Both the position numbers and the translations under genes were made by a program. From Fistulifera solaris (lineage: Eukaryota; Bacillariophyta; Bacillariophyceae; Naviculales; Stauroneidaceae), in the NCBI GenBank assembly GCA_030295235.1, contig AP026179.1, positions 186,001 through 250,000 of the forward strand: a DNA stretch of 64,000 nucleotides, given 5' to 3'. The stretch's first letter is position 1. Each line of letters opens with the position of its first letter. Shown here one piece after another: positions 33,207 to 45,219 of the stretch. The notes under the pieces are model-generated. The model was not told the origin of the DNA. It did not search any database and worked only from the letters and a program-made list of their open reading frames with translations.

Positions 33207-34256
33207 TCATTCGTCTCGCCTTCGTTTCTTCTTACTCTCACCTTTATTGTTTTTGGTAGAATTTCCCCACACGCGGACTTTTTTCAATTTTTTATGAATG
33301 GCCTTCAAGGTCGACAAGTCGTCTTCGGGTTGTTGTTCCAATTCCGACAACATTTCACACAAGTGTTGCAGTACCGGCTCCAGCACCGCGACATTTTGTT
33401 CCGGAAAGCGCACTTTCAAATAGCCCAGCAAATCCATTTGCAGATCGTTTTGTTGTTGCTGCGCCAACATGAGGGCCGCCATCCCGACTTGTCCTGGTGC
33501 ATACAGCAGCGGAATATCCGAAAGGACCACGTGATCCACCAAAGTACGAGCCCGTTCGTAAATGGGAATCAAATCTTGTCCCGAAATCATGCTACTATTA
33601 CTCGAGTTGTTCCGCACAAACAAGGCTTGTCCGACTTTGGTTTTCAAAAAGGTCCGCAAATCTTCCGTCAAGGCCACGACGGCTTTATAGGGATGAAAAC
33701 ACCGTAAATCAAAATGCAATCCTTGCAGTAACGCCACTTCGGTCGTAATAATGTCACTTGTTGGCACAGGAGCATTCATGGCTTCGGTCCCTTCTTCCAA
33801 TTGTCGAATATCAACCGTCGCATCTTCGACTTTACTGGCCAAGAAGGCGGCAGCAACCATGACGACTTTCGGGTCGTACAACATGACGGAATTTGATAAA
33901 AAGAATCGTCGCAAAAAAAGGGCAGCCGTGGCGGTAATTTTGGATTCGCGACGGATCCGTAACGCGTGCGGTCCTATTAAATTGGGCAATTTGTGTGCAT
34001 AAAAATTTACCAAGGTCGTTTCTTCGTCGGCGGTCAAAAAGTACTCGTGTTCAGTGGGAAGATTATTGTCGTCTACAGAATGATTCTTCCATTCGGCCGA
34101 ACAGTAGGAGGGTGTAGGAGTAATGTTACTCGTCTCACTTTGCGCTGTGATGAATTCACGGGCTTTGCGATTGGCGTGCATTCGACAGAGTTGCAGTTCG
34201 TGAGGGGAGGAAAACATCCATTTGTGCAGTTGACTGCTGTTTTCGTAGTCAACCAT
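33207..34256 (-). CDS. CCNH: Cyclin H-like protein
   Basis: 349 residues from the ATG at 34256 (MVDYENSSQLHKW). The cyclin box fits cyclin H: DEETTLVNFYAHKLPNLI, then ATAALFLRRFFLSNSVMLYDPKVVMVAAAFLASKVED, followed by a second helical repeat (LLQGLHFDLRCFHPYKAVV...GMAALMLAQQ). The N-terminal SSQLHKWMFSS and the basic C-terminus (ESKKKRRRDE) are also cyclin H features. Cyclin H with CDK7 and MAT1 forms the CDK-activating kinase and the TFIIH kinase module. No introns or breaks. The array's first copy is divergent, with 813 bases between. Confidence 0.85.
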   Translation of the reverse strand: MVDYENSSQLHKWMFSSPHELQLCRMHANRKAREFITAQSETSNITPTPSYCSAEWKNHSVDDNNLPTEHEYFLTADEETTLVNFYAHKLPNLIGPHALRIRRESKITATAALFLRRFFLSNSVMLYDPKVVMVAAAFLASKVEDATVDIRQLEEGTEAMNAPVPTSDIITTEVALLQGLHFDLRCFHPYKAVVALTEDLRTFLKTKVGQALFVRNNSSNSSMISGQDLIPIYERARTLVDHVVLSDIPLLYAPGQVGMAALMLAQQQQNDLQMDLLGYLKVRFPEQNVAVLEPVLQHLCEMLSELEQQPEDDLSTLKAIHKKLKKVRVWGNSTKNNKGESKKKRRRDE

Positions 34257-35069
34257 TGTGTGTGTGAGAGAGAGAGAAAACACTTTTGGAAAGAGAAAAG
34301 GAAGAATAAAAAAAATTGTATTAGGATGAAAATGAATTAACATCATGCATTCACTTCGTCGACGCTTCTTGCTACGCGACAAGGTGGAGAAAAGGAAATA
34401 TAACGCTCTAGAGGATAACGGCATAACGCCTATATTTTTTTACGGAGTATGAAAAATAAGAATGGGCTTGCTGCGACATGAGTATAGTTTGTACATAGAC
34501 AGTTGTTAGCTCTAGAGAAATCTCTACTCTTTGTTGGCTGAAAATGAAGAATGACGACAGAGGACCCTGTGGGAACTACGAAAGGGGGATTCGGAATTCG
34601 GCACAACAAGATCGGCACAACAAGAGCTGACAAATGACAGTTGTAATTGGCCAAACGAAGCAAACTATTTATGGCAAAGAGTAAAAGCTGAAGATGGAGA
34701 TACAGCAAGCTCTCTTAAGTAAAATCGCAGCAACGCCCGGAGGTCGCTAGTGTGAGTCGTGTTACAGTACTGGAAGGCCTATACGGAAGTAACATTCGGA
34801 AGTGAAAACTCGAGATCCATAAAGTATTGGTCGGATTTAGGGGCGTAAGCGAAGGAAGCAAATAGTGCACGTCTCCTCGGTAAGATGAAACAAAATTGGC
34901 TGGTTTTTCGGGTGGTCATTTTTTGGTGCCCACATCGCATTCCGACCGAAAAAGGTAGGCACAGAATTGCAGTACATTGCCTCTTTGATGCGCTTGTCGG
35001 CATTCTACTCACTCTGTTGACTTGATTTGTCTTCTCAGTATCTTCTTATTTTCCTTGCTAACCGAAGTG
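34257..35069. other. Divergent intergenic region upstream of array copy B
   Basis: 813 bases with no coding sequence. CATTCGGAAGT at 34793-34803 is repeated upstream of copy E, so the right part belongs to the duplicated array flank. Confidence 0.5.
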
Positions 35070-38000
35070 ATGTTCATTCACGTCAAAGCTCTCGTTTTCC
35101 TCTTCTGTGGCCTTCTTCCTCTCAGTGCCTTGGAAGGGCTCCCGCCGTCGCCTCCGCTTACGGAAGTCGGTTCGTTGTGCGGAGACACCATTGCATTGTC
35201 CATTCCGATGGATGGTAACCCCAAGATTGTTGCCGGAGCTCATTCGAAGCTCTTTTCCTTCTTCGACTGCGACTACGTGGAAGCAGGGCCTGTCCCGGCC
35301 ACGATTTATCAGATTGAAGGAACGGGTACCATGCTAGAAGCAGCGTTGCTTGCGCATCCGCAGGGTTCTTTGAGCGAAATTGGCGTATTCAAAGGTTGTC
35401 CCAGCGAACCAGGCAGCAATACTGGCATGGACCTCTACCCCAATTGTGTTGTGGGCCAGTATTATCAGGGTGCTCGCTGGATGGCCAAAGCAGGGCAGTT
35501 GTACACCATTGTTGTGTATTCACTTATGGATCCTTCTTCCAGTGATTTCATTCTTCGTGTGGAAACCGCTGAGGCAGATTCGATTTGCGGCACGGAAGGC
35601 GAGAATGCAGGTTCTCTTGTTGATCTCGGAAAGTTGAACACTACTACTGGTTCACTGCAGCAGTTGGGGCGGACCCGAGGACAGCATGTTGGTTACGGAT
35701 CTTCCTTTCTGTGACTACAAACCGCAATCATCTTCTGCTTTGTACAAGTTCACCGTGCCTCAACCGAATGTTTCCGTTGTGGTTCAAGTGGAAGGCGGGG
35801 ACGGCGTTGGCGATGCCTATGTGACGGTGTATCAAGGCAATTGCGAGAGCGGCTACTCTTGTCTGAAACCCGGGAATGATACAGCTCTTGGTAGGCCTCT
35901 GGATAATACGGTTCGGGCATTATACAACGTCCATTCATTCCACAACGAAGGCGGGGACTACTTATATTGCTGCTGTTAATTCCTGTTGCAACGCTGACAT
36001 TACAGACTTTCGATTGACGGTGAATATCTCCAGTTACGGAAATATTTGCGAAGACTCTGCAGTGGTTGATTTGTCTTCCGGCGCGTATTCAACAGTGGTC
36101 AACCTTTCTGGCAAGAAAGTATACAGTGATCTTTACTCATGCCAAGTTACCAGTGAGGACTCTTACGATGAAATTACGCCACCGATTTCCTCCAAGTCCA
36201 CTATTTTGATCAGTGGTCCAACGGCATTCTACAAGATCGAAGGTGACGGAAATACCTATGTTGCCTACGGAGCTCCTGCAGATCAAGGCCAAGACTACGG
36301 TCAAATTAGGATGTCAGTTTTTAGTGCATCTTCTTGCGAGGGACGCCCCAGTGTCTGAAGCAAGACAAAAACTTCATTTCCATTGATACCATGATCGGCG
36401 AAACATATTATTTGGCCATCTACAATGAGTACGCTGACACCAAAGGCTCATACGACTTAAAGATAGCTTCAGTCTCTGTCAGGTCGCTCTGCAAAGATGC
36501 TACTGACCTAGGAACAGTCAATAGCGCAGAGTTAACGGTCAGGGGTACTTCGGCAAAAGTTGGTTTTTACACAACATTGGACATCTGCAACGTGTATGGT
36601 GAAAATGTTCATTCTCGTGTCTTTTCGTTTGTGGCAGAAAGAGACGGTCCTATCATGGCTTCTGTCAAGGCTGATCCGACGGTGGACTTTTATCCTCAAG
36701 TCACGGTCGTACCAAATTGTTCGGGTGAAAGCTGCATTGATGTGGCTTTTTCAGAGGGCGACATGATGTCTCCTCGTGCCATCTGGACTGCTGAATCTGG
36801 CGTGACCTATTACGTTATAGTGTACACCTTCGACATATACAATACGGGACAGTTTGACCTAATGTTGGAGCCTTTGACGACGACGCCAATCTCGCGACAA
36901 TGAAAATGTGGTCATCTTGGGCGCCATTCCCAACAAAGGCGCTTTGTTTGAAGGGAACACGTTATCGCAGCCACTGTTTTCAGTCGCATCATCCTGTCAT
37001 GAAGACGGTGCTTACTTTTCTGAGTTGACTCGTGGGGCGACTTTCTCTCTTTCGGGTGACGGGAATGCTTACGTGATAAGCTTCACTGCCAATGACTTTA
37101 GTCCAATGATGACGGTCTTCAATGGCGGTTGTGAAAGTTTCGAATGTATCCCAACAGCTTCTGCAGGCACTTTTTTGTTGGACACCAAAGTGGGGCGAGA
37201 CCTATACGATTTTAGTTGGTGATTGTTGCAGTGCCGGTGGAAGTGGAGGGACTTTCAACTTACATGTAAACAAGGTCGCTAAAGGCAATATTACCGCCGA
37301 TTTTGTCGAGAAACTGGAGTCCATTGGGAACAAGACAAAGAAGGTGCTGGGATCAACGAAAGAGGGGCTTTTCTTTCCGTCTTTACCTGCTTGCTACTTT
37401 CCGGTCGATTCACCGGCTGTTGTTTACGAGTTGAACACCAGCGACGGTTACTTCTCCGCACAAGTTTCTGGTTTTGGCTTTAGCGCTTACCTAGCGCTCT
37501 ACAAAGCAGATGGTTCAGGTGGTTTTGAATGTTATGGAACACAAGGTCCGCAAGAAGTCTCATGGGAGGGAGAAGAAGCAAAGAGTCTTTATCTTGTCGT
37601 TTTCGGCAGCGCGAATGAAGTCGGTGACTTCTCTCTGCGTTTGAACAAGCACCCCATCTCAGGTGAACCTTGTGACGATGTGTGCGATCTTGGCAACGTC
37701 CACGGAAAATGGGTTGGTGCACGTCGAGACTTTGGATGGTTGGTCGTTCCCCCCTGAGAATCAGACAGTGTGTGAATACGAAGGCCATCGTACTGTTCCG
37801 GGTGGACGGTCCAAGATATACTCAGTCGTTGGTAACGGAATGACGTTGGTGGCTTCCACATTCATTTCGCGAGATGACGAGAAATCAAGGAATCTCGGTG
37901 AGCGTGACCGTTGTCAAAGGCGTCTGTGGTGCTGTCGAATGCATTGAAGGCGCCTATTCGAATTCAAGCTCTTTTGGTCACTCACGTGGCCGTCTGTTGC

Positions 38001-38301
38001 CGGAGAGACGTATGATATTGTGGTCTCCATGTGCTGCTCCTTCCGACGATGCTCCCTTTATGGAAGATGACTTTGTGTTGATGGTGTACGAAGATGGCAC
38101 AAAGTTGTTTAGTTATCCGATCGAGCCATCGGACGATCCCCCCGCAGATGTGAGTGCCAGTGATGGAACAGACAGCTTGGAAAATAGCGCGGCGAACGAA
38201 ATTGATAGTGCTCTCGACGCTGACTCGTCCGAGCCGCCAGGGCGGTGAATGATATGTCTTTCTGGGCCATGATGGCATTCCTTTGCTACTTTGCCTTTTA
38301 A
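35070..38301 (+). pseudogene. Array family copy B: multi-domain secreted protein, frame-broken
   Basis: The ATG at 35070 gives MFIHVKALVFLFCGLLPLSA, a signal peptide. Alignment with copy E is continuous over all seven domains to a C-terminal hydrophobic tail (MSFWAMMAFLCYFAF, stop at 38299-38301). The frame changes about ten times, each explained by one or two bases: near 35666-35669 (G run), 35947, 36338-36342, 36891, 37192-37195 (G run), 37700, two to three more between 37870 and 38040, and 38240-38242. No other in-frame nonsense codon is needed. Either a young pseudogene or an intact gene with assembly indels; homopolymer sites favour the latter for some. Domain blocks such as YQIEGTGTMLE, GETYYLAIYNE and CDDVCDLGNV mark the repeats. 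Confidence 0.7.
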
Positions 38302-38801
38302 TTTGTTAGTCGCGATGGCGTGTATCATTCAACTATGGAACCCAAATACTCTAGCAAAAATTATTTGTCTATCTATCTAATTGGATGATTCAATTTGCAA
38401 CTTGTTTTTCGTTTCGAATCATGCGAGATTATTGATTTCGCTGCGACAGTCCGAAATTGGCTTGCGCATCGTCGCGGCACCTGCACCAAAGCCCGCACCA
38501 CGATGACATAAAACGAGGTACTTGTACCGGTACCCTTTATGTACCTGGTACCATACCAGGTACGGTACCGGCTCTTCAGAAGCCGAACAAAAAAAGTCAG
38601 CCGGATACACCGCTTCCTTTTCTCAGCAGGTATTGTTCTCACAAAGTCTCTCTTGTTCAACCACATGTTATTGATTCAAACAAAAAGTACGCCAAAATCA
38701 TGTTACTGTTTATGGACGCACAATCTTGCCACAATCTATCTCACTGAGCACATTTTGGCAGCCAAGCCAGACCATTTATTCATTCATTTCTTTGATTCAT
38801 T
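38302..38801. other. Intergenic region between copies B and C
   Basis: 500 bases. It contains GTACCGGTAC at 38524-38533 and a perfect inverted repeat at 38541-38563. No coding sequence. Confidence 0.6.
38541..38563. repeat. Perfect 10-bp inverted repeat
   Basis: GTACCTGGTA and its exact reverse complement TACCAGGTAC, separated by CCA. It lies 8 bases after a GTACCGGTAC palindrome and just before CGGTACCGG. Confidence 0.9.
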
Positions 38802-41510
38802 ATGATTGTCGAAATGCGATATCTCAAAGTGACCCTCCTCGCTCTCTGTTGTGCCTTTGCTTGGACAGTTGCTGATCCTAGACCGCCAAAAGTACTGCAG
38901 CTAATACTATCATCTCCTGTTGGTTGTCCTTCTGATTGCCACAACACCATCTGTCTCTCTGTTCCCTCAGATGGAGACCCCACAATTGTTCTCGGAGCTC
39001 ACTCGATGTTTGATTACATCTTCCAGTGCAATTTTAGGGACGCAAGTTGTTCGTTAGGCACGGTCTACCAGATTGAGGGGACTGGTGTGATGCTAGAGGT
39101 ATCCCTGCTCTTTGGTCCGTCCAGTTCGACGGGTTCTATTGCTGTGTTTGAAGGTTGCCTTAGTGGCGCCAGCGCTACCGATGGATCCGATAGCATCAAA
39201 GGAATATTTCCTGACTGTGTCAGAGACCATTCTAACCAAGGCACTCGTTGGATGGCAAAAAGGGTCATTTCTACTCAATCGTGGTATATGCACAATTGGG
39301 TCCTTCTTCCAAGCCTTTCATTCTTCGCGTTAACACTGCAAAATCGTATCCAGTTTGCAACACAGAGGAAGAGAATACAATTGCTCCTGTTGATCTGGGT
39401 ACTGTGAACGCGACTTCTGGTCGGTTGCGGCGATTAAGCAAGCCCAAAGAAATCGTTTTGGTCTCAGGTCTTCCTTCGTGTGACTACGAAGTACCATCTT
39501 TTTCTGTTCTCTACAAGATTACCGTGTCCCAACCGAATGTTTCTGTCTTTTTCAAAGTTTGGGGCAAATTTGCCTATGTGACGGTGTATAGAGGCACTTG
39601 CGCTAGTGGCTACTCGTGTCTGACCATAGCGAACAGTGACAGCATTTGTGAGGGACCTTCTGGAAACAAATCCACCACTGCAAGTTCAGACAAAGCGGGG
39701 GAAGATGGTGCATTCAGGGATGAGCTGGACGTCTGGCATGAATTTTCGGCAACGTTTTGGAAAAATAACAGCATTCATCGTTTTCACAATGAAAAGGCCG
39801 GGACTGCCTATTTAATCTCTGTCAATTCGTGTTGTGGCGCCAATGTCTTGGACTTTGAATTGTCGGTGAAAGCTTCCACTTATGGCAATGTCTGCAAGGA
39901 CTCTTCAGCGGTTGATATGGCGTCGGGCAGATTCTCGGTAACTGTCAATCATCATGATGCCAAAGTATACAGAGACCTCAACGCTTGCTTCGCGAATGTA
40001 TTACGGTCATCACTCTCAGCAAGACAGCTTGCAGTCATCCTATGTTTCGATTGCAGATCCTATCTCCTCCCACGTTTCAATTGCAGATCCCATCTCCAGT
40101 CCTGCAAGGGTCTACAAGATAACCGGTGACGGAGAAACTTATGTTGCTTATGCTACTCATTCCTCCGCTCCTGATCCATATACTTTTCTAAATTACTTCT
40201 TCAAAATGGCTCTTTTCACTGTCAGTGAATATGAGGCCACACCACAATGTGTTCAGGGATATAAGTACGGTAGGACTATCTCTCTCGAAACAACCGCTGG
40301 TGAGACCTACTACTTGGCAGTCTACAATGATGACGGCGACAGTTTGGAAACACTCGAATTGCAACTCTCTTTTCTGTCTAGCAAGGCTCCTTGCGAAGAT
40401 GCAACCAATCTAGGAATAGTTGGTAGTTCAGGGCGAACAATTAGCGGCACAATGGATGGAGCTAATCTGTACAAGGGCTTAGAATACGGTTCTCTTTATG
40501 AGATTATTCGCGCAAGCGTTTGCCTTTGTTGCAGAGAAGGACGGTCCATTCATGGTCAGTGTCAAGGGTTCTGTCACAACACCCTACAACTGCAGCGAAA
40601 TTCATTACGGTTTAGTACGGGGAGAGTGTTTGCACTACACATTGCTCCATGTAAAGGTCGTGCTGAGCTGTGATGTCAAAGCTAAATTGACGAATCCTGG
40701 CACTCCTTATTTTGCTGCGTCAGGAGTTTCATATGACGTTGTCGTCTACTCAAATCATTTGTTCGCCTCCGAAGACTTTCAGCTAGCTATAGACTTTTTT
40801 AGAAACGGCCGAAGTCTGTGGCAGCGAACATGTTGTTGATATGGAATCTATTCCCAATGAGGGTACTGTGTTCTTTGGAACCACAGAGTTTGCTCCTTTG
40901 TTTGTACTTCCCCAGTCTTGTCAGGTCCACAATAGCTACGCTTCACCAGTGACGCGTGCAGCTAAATTCAGTCTAACAGGCGACGGAAATGCCTATGTGC
41001 TTTTTTATGGGCGTGTATTCCTCTCACTTCCAGATGCTCGTGTTCACAGGAAGCTGTGAGGATTTGGAATGCATGCCCCAACCTGAAACGAGTCGCGTCT
41101 TGTTGGAGACCAAATTGGGTGAGACCTACACGATTTTAGTTGGCGACGGGACAAGCAACGGAGAATTCATGTTGCACGTCAACAAAACGGCAGCCCCGGT
41201 TAACGTCGTTGCCAACTCGATGGAGACAGCCTTGCAACTGCTGGCCTTTATATGTTTGTTTGCCTCTGTGTTCGATGATATTGCCCGCTATCGTATACAA
41301 GCTTTACGGTTTCTGTGATCCAGATGCTGTCGGTGACTTGATAAGCGTGGGAAGTTTGAACGCATGGCTATTTTGGATACAGGAAACATAACGAGGGAAA
41401 TTAATGGAACAATCAGTCTGTACTTTGGATACAGATACCCCGCCGGTTTGGTAGTGATGGAGCTTGATGAATACATTGAAAGCGGTGATAGCAAAGGCGC
41501 GCTCAGTTGA
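38802..41510 (+). pseudogene. Array family copy C: truncated, frame-broken
   Basis: The ATG at 38802 gives MIVEMRYLKVTLLALCCAF, closest to fragment A. Domain 1 (CHNTICLSVPSDGDPT, GTVYQIEGTGVMLEVSL) ends in a frame break at 39257-39261: the A5 run needs six A to read WMAKKGHFYSIVV as in A. Domains 2-5 can be followed through further frame changes near 40000, 40500, 40840 and 41030 (CEDATNLGIVG, GETYYLAVYND, LTGDGNAYVL, GETYTILVGDG). A 30-bp tandem repeat lies at 40044-40103. Similarity fades after ILPAIVYKLYG near 41,310 and the C-terminal domains and tail are missing; an unrelated-looking end reaches a stop at 41510. Probably a pseudogene. Confidence 0.65.
40044..40103 (+). repeat. 30-bp in-frame tandem repeat
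   Basis: Two 30-bp units, 40044-40073 and 40074-40103, encode VSIADPISSH and VSIADPISSP in copy C. The other copies lack the duplication. Confidence 0.85.
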
Positions 41511-42379
41511 CAGTCTTTTCTGTATAATAAGGTAATAAGATAAAGCTATGTGTAACTGGTTTGAACCTAGAAAACAAGCATTTCTCTCAAAGACCATGTG
41601 ACAAATACTTTCGGGAAGGAGTGGGAACCACAGGTGAGATCAACTAATAGAGTCAAGAAAAGCTTCTGAACTACCGACTGACAATGGCTCCTCTCATGCA
41701 GGCTGCAGGATGTAACTGTTGACGCTTCCATTGTATACCTCATTAATTGTTATAGCTTGCTTCTCAAACGTCCCGGTACAAGTGACGATCTTTCGGCAAG
41801 AAAAAATGATGCTTAAATCGCGTACCGGTACTCTCGCTCTCTAGAGTAAAGCGCGAATACAATGAGGATCAGTACCGGTACGTCTACTTCAGCATACGGC
41901 GGACGCGCTGTGTTTTTTTACTCCGTGTTTCGTTTTTTTTTTCATTTCTTTTCTATTCATTTGAGTAATGAGAGTGTGATGATTGTTTTTTTATTACACA
42001 AAATGAAAAAGAATGAAATAACAGGTGTTTGAAATTTTCGCTCCCAAGTACCATAATGACGCCCGACGGCCGGTAAACATTATCGTTGAACTTGACATTC
42101 GAGGGACATCGAGCTCGCATCCGGACGCAAACAGAAAAAATGAACCATTCATTATCATTCCATCAAGTCGTAGGCTCATCCGTGACTAATGATACAATGG
42201 GAAGACACAATATTGGCAAATGGAGGGCAATCTGCTTGCACAGCTTCTCATCCTTTCAGAAAAAAAATGGTCAAGAAACGCAACGCCCAATCAGGGGCAT
42301 TGTTATTTTTTTTACAAAGATTTGAGTAGCAGGAGTCGTATCAGCTTTTGGTTTGGCTTTTTGCAGTTCCTTTTATTCA
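41511..42379. other. Intergenic region between copies C and D
   Basis: About 870 bases. It has GTACCGGTAC at 41822-41831 and 41872-41881. The part at 42030-42190 resembles 45600-45755 upstream of copy E (GACGCCCG, CGGCCG, AAAATGAACCATT and ATCAAGTCGT in the same order). Confidence 0.6.
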
Positions 42380-45219
42380 GCATACGCTTAATCCCGGTGA
42401 TATTCCTCATTCTATGTGGGGTCCTTTTTAATAAGACGGCAGCCGACGGTGTTGCACTTCTCCCGCCGTCTCTCGGTGTTTCGGAGGAACGTCCTCTTTT
42501 TCCTACCATTACAGAAGTAGGTTTGTTGTGTGACGACAGCATCAAGCTTTCTGTTCCTGCAGATGATAGCCCAACGATTTGTTAGTGAAATTCATTCGAA
42601 GCTCTATTCCGTTTCAGATTGCTCATTTTTGAATCTTGGACAAGTACCGGCAACCGTTTACCAGATAGAAGGAACTGGCGCGATGCTTGAAATAACCATG
42701 TTCTCGGGTATCCTGGGTTCTGCCAGTGAAACAGCTGTTGTCGAAGGTTGCTCCAACGACAGTATTGCAGCATCCGATACGATGGCCACGGGCGGCACTG
42801 GCCCCCGCTGTGTTCCAGGCCCGTACCACCTGGGTGCTCGCTGTCAAGCCAAAGCGGGTCAACTGTACCCCATCGTTGTGTATTCCTACACAGCTCTCTC
42901 TCCGTATGACTTCATTTTCCGACTCAAAACAGTGGAATCAACCCCGATTTGCGCTGCCAGTACCATTCCCATCGACTTGGGTACTCTCAACGCAACACCT
43001 GGGTGCTCGCTGTCAAGCCAAAGCGGGTCAACTGTACCCCATCGTTGTGTATTCCTACACAGCTCTCTCTCCGTATGACTTCATTTTCCGACTCAAAACA
43101 GCGGAATCAACCCCGATTTGCGCTGCCAGTACCATTCCCATCGACTTGGGTACTCTCAACGCAACATTCAACTCCATACAGCGACTCGGCGGACCCGAAG
43201 ATAGCGTCATGCTAACGGGTCTCCCCTTGTGCGACTCCTAGCCACTATCTTCTTTTGTTCCCTATAGAGTCACTATAAGTCAGCCAAATGTTGCCGCATC
43301 GGTCCACGTGGAAGGCGGCGGTTCGTATGCAAGTGTCTACTGCGGAGATTGCGAAAGCGGTTACTCTTGCCTTACTTCCGCTAATGTTTTTCAACAACTT
43401 TTCTCTCTGTTACTTGGTGACATGTATTACCTGGCAATCTACAAAAGTTACAGGCAAAATCACAGAACTTTGAATTTACAGATGACTGCTGTTTCCAGAA
43501 AGTCTCTTTGTGAAGATGCCGCTGATCTGGGATCAGTGGGTACTGCTGGGCTAAAAGTAAACGAAACATTGACCCAAGGTGCGTTGTATAGAGATTTAAC
43601 CTTCTGTAATTTTGCTGGACTTTCTCGTGTTCGCGCCTTCTCCTTTGTTGCCGAAGTAAATGGTCCAATCATGGCTACTGCCACAGTCGACTCAAAATTG
43701 AACTTTCACCCTCAGGTGAAGGTTACAGCGTCTTGTGAGAAACACGAGTGCCTCTCTGGCATACCAAATCTTGATATTGGTTTGAGATCCCAGGCCACCG
43801 TGTGGGATGTCCAGTTTGGAGCCACCTATTACATTTTGGTCAAGAGTCGTGACAACACAACGACTGCCACTGGAGATTTTCTTCTGACTTTGGAGCCCTT
43901 ACCGACAACGCTGCTTTGCGATTTCGAAGAAGTGGTTGATTTGGGAATGATTTCCGATGAAGGCGTCACGTTTGATGCAAGCACAGTATCTGACCTCTTG
44001 GCTTCTCTCCCAGCATCTTGTCAAACCGGTAATGACCACTCATACTTATCGCCAGTAATCCGCGGATCAGCTTCTTCTCTTGCACGTGATGGCAATGCTT
44101 ACGTGCTCAGCGTGATTAATGTTTACGGGTTTTGCTCTAAAGCGATTAATCAATGGAAAATGTGATAGATTGAAATTCCCTTCGTACAGACTCATTTACA
44201 AACAGCTTCTTGGCGAGCACAGAGCATTGTTAATTCTCGTTGGCAATTGCTGCAACTTGGGTGAAGTAGATGGAGCATTTACACTGCCTGGTAAGCGGGT
44301 AGTCACGGGCAACATGACTGCAGATTTTACGGCAAAGATCGACTCTTTAGACAGTGAGATAAAGATGGTGAAAGGGTCGACTTCAAGTGGTATTTTGTAT
44401 CCTAACTTGCCTTTGTGTCAGTAGCTGGCGTAGGTTTTTTCTCCGCTCCTGTTTCTGGTTTTGGATTTGATGCCCAATTATCTGTTGTGAAAACAAACGG
44501 CTTGGGAGGGTTTGAATGCCACGGAACACCCGGTGGTCGACACATTTCGTAGGAAGGAGAAGAAGGATTTTATCTTGTCGTTTAGGGTTGCTGTGACATG
44601 AATGTGGTTGGGGACTTTTCACTGCGCTAAAAACATCCGATTTCAAATGAGCCATGCAAAGGCATGTACGATCTTGGCAATGTTCCTGAGGATGGGTTGA
44701 GGCACGTCAGAGCAATAGCTGGTAGGCAGTTTCTTTACCCTCAAAATGTGACCCCTTTTGCGTACGGAGGTCACATCCCTTTCTCCGGTGGGCGGTCGAA
44801 GGTATTTCGAGTCATTGGGACTGGAAAAACATTGGTGGCCTCCACGTTTGTATCTCAATCGACTCTGAGTAAAGGTATTCAGCTATACCTTACCATGGTG
44901 ACAGGTATTTGTGGTTTTGCCGAATGCATCGAAGGCACTTACTTGACCATTGACCCCTTTTGGTCGGTCACCTGGCCGTCTGTAGCAGGAGATATCCACG
45001 TGCTGCGCTGAAAGCGAAGACCAATTCATAATGATGGTGTACAAACAAGGCACGAGGTTGTTTGGTAGTAATGAGATAGCAATGACGGGGCTCGGATATA
45101 GCACAATGAACGACACTAGCCATGGCGTCGATGAGGAATCTTCGAGCAGCAGTTTGGTCAAGGGCGTGTCTTTCTTGATGACCTCCGTTGTGATGACAAC
45201 AGTAGGCTACTATCACTAA
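42380..45219 (+). pseudogene. Array family copy D: pseudogene with nonsense codons
   Basis: The leader (LIPVIFLILCGVLFNKTAADG) matches copy E, but the codons aligned with E's Met starts read TTC and ATA, so the start is lost. Domain 1 is interrupted after DDSPTI. A 169-bp tandem duplication at 42827-43164 shifts the frame. Domains 3-5 are readable (CEDAADLGSVG, FSFVAEVNGPIMATA, GATYYILV). Between 44419 and 44630 at least three in-frame stops replace conserved residues: TAG at 44550 for the Trp of SWEGEE, TAG at 44583 for the aromatic residue of VV(F/Y)G, and TAA at 44628. About 15 codons are missing near 44425. The end keeps MMVYKQGTRLFG, a Ser run and the hydrophobic tail (FLMTSVVMTTVGYYH). 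Non-functional as a full-length protein. Confidence 0.85.
42827..43164 (+). repeat. 169-bp direct tandem duplication inside copy D
   Basis: Units 42827-42995 and 42996-43164 start at CACCTGGGTGCTCG and I find one difference between them (GTGGAATC versus GCGGAATC). 169 is not a multiple of three, so it breaks the frame. Near identity means a recent event. Confidence 0.9.
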
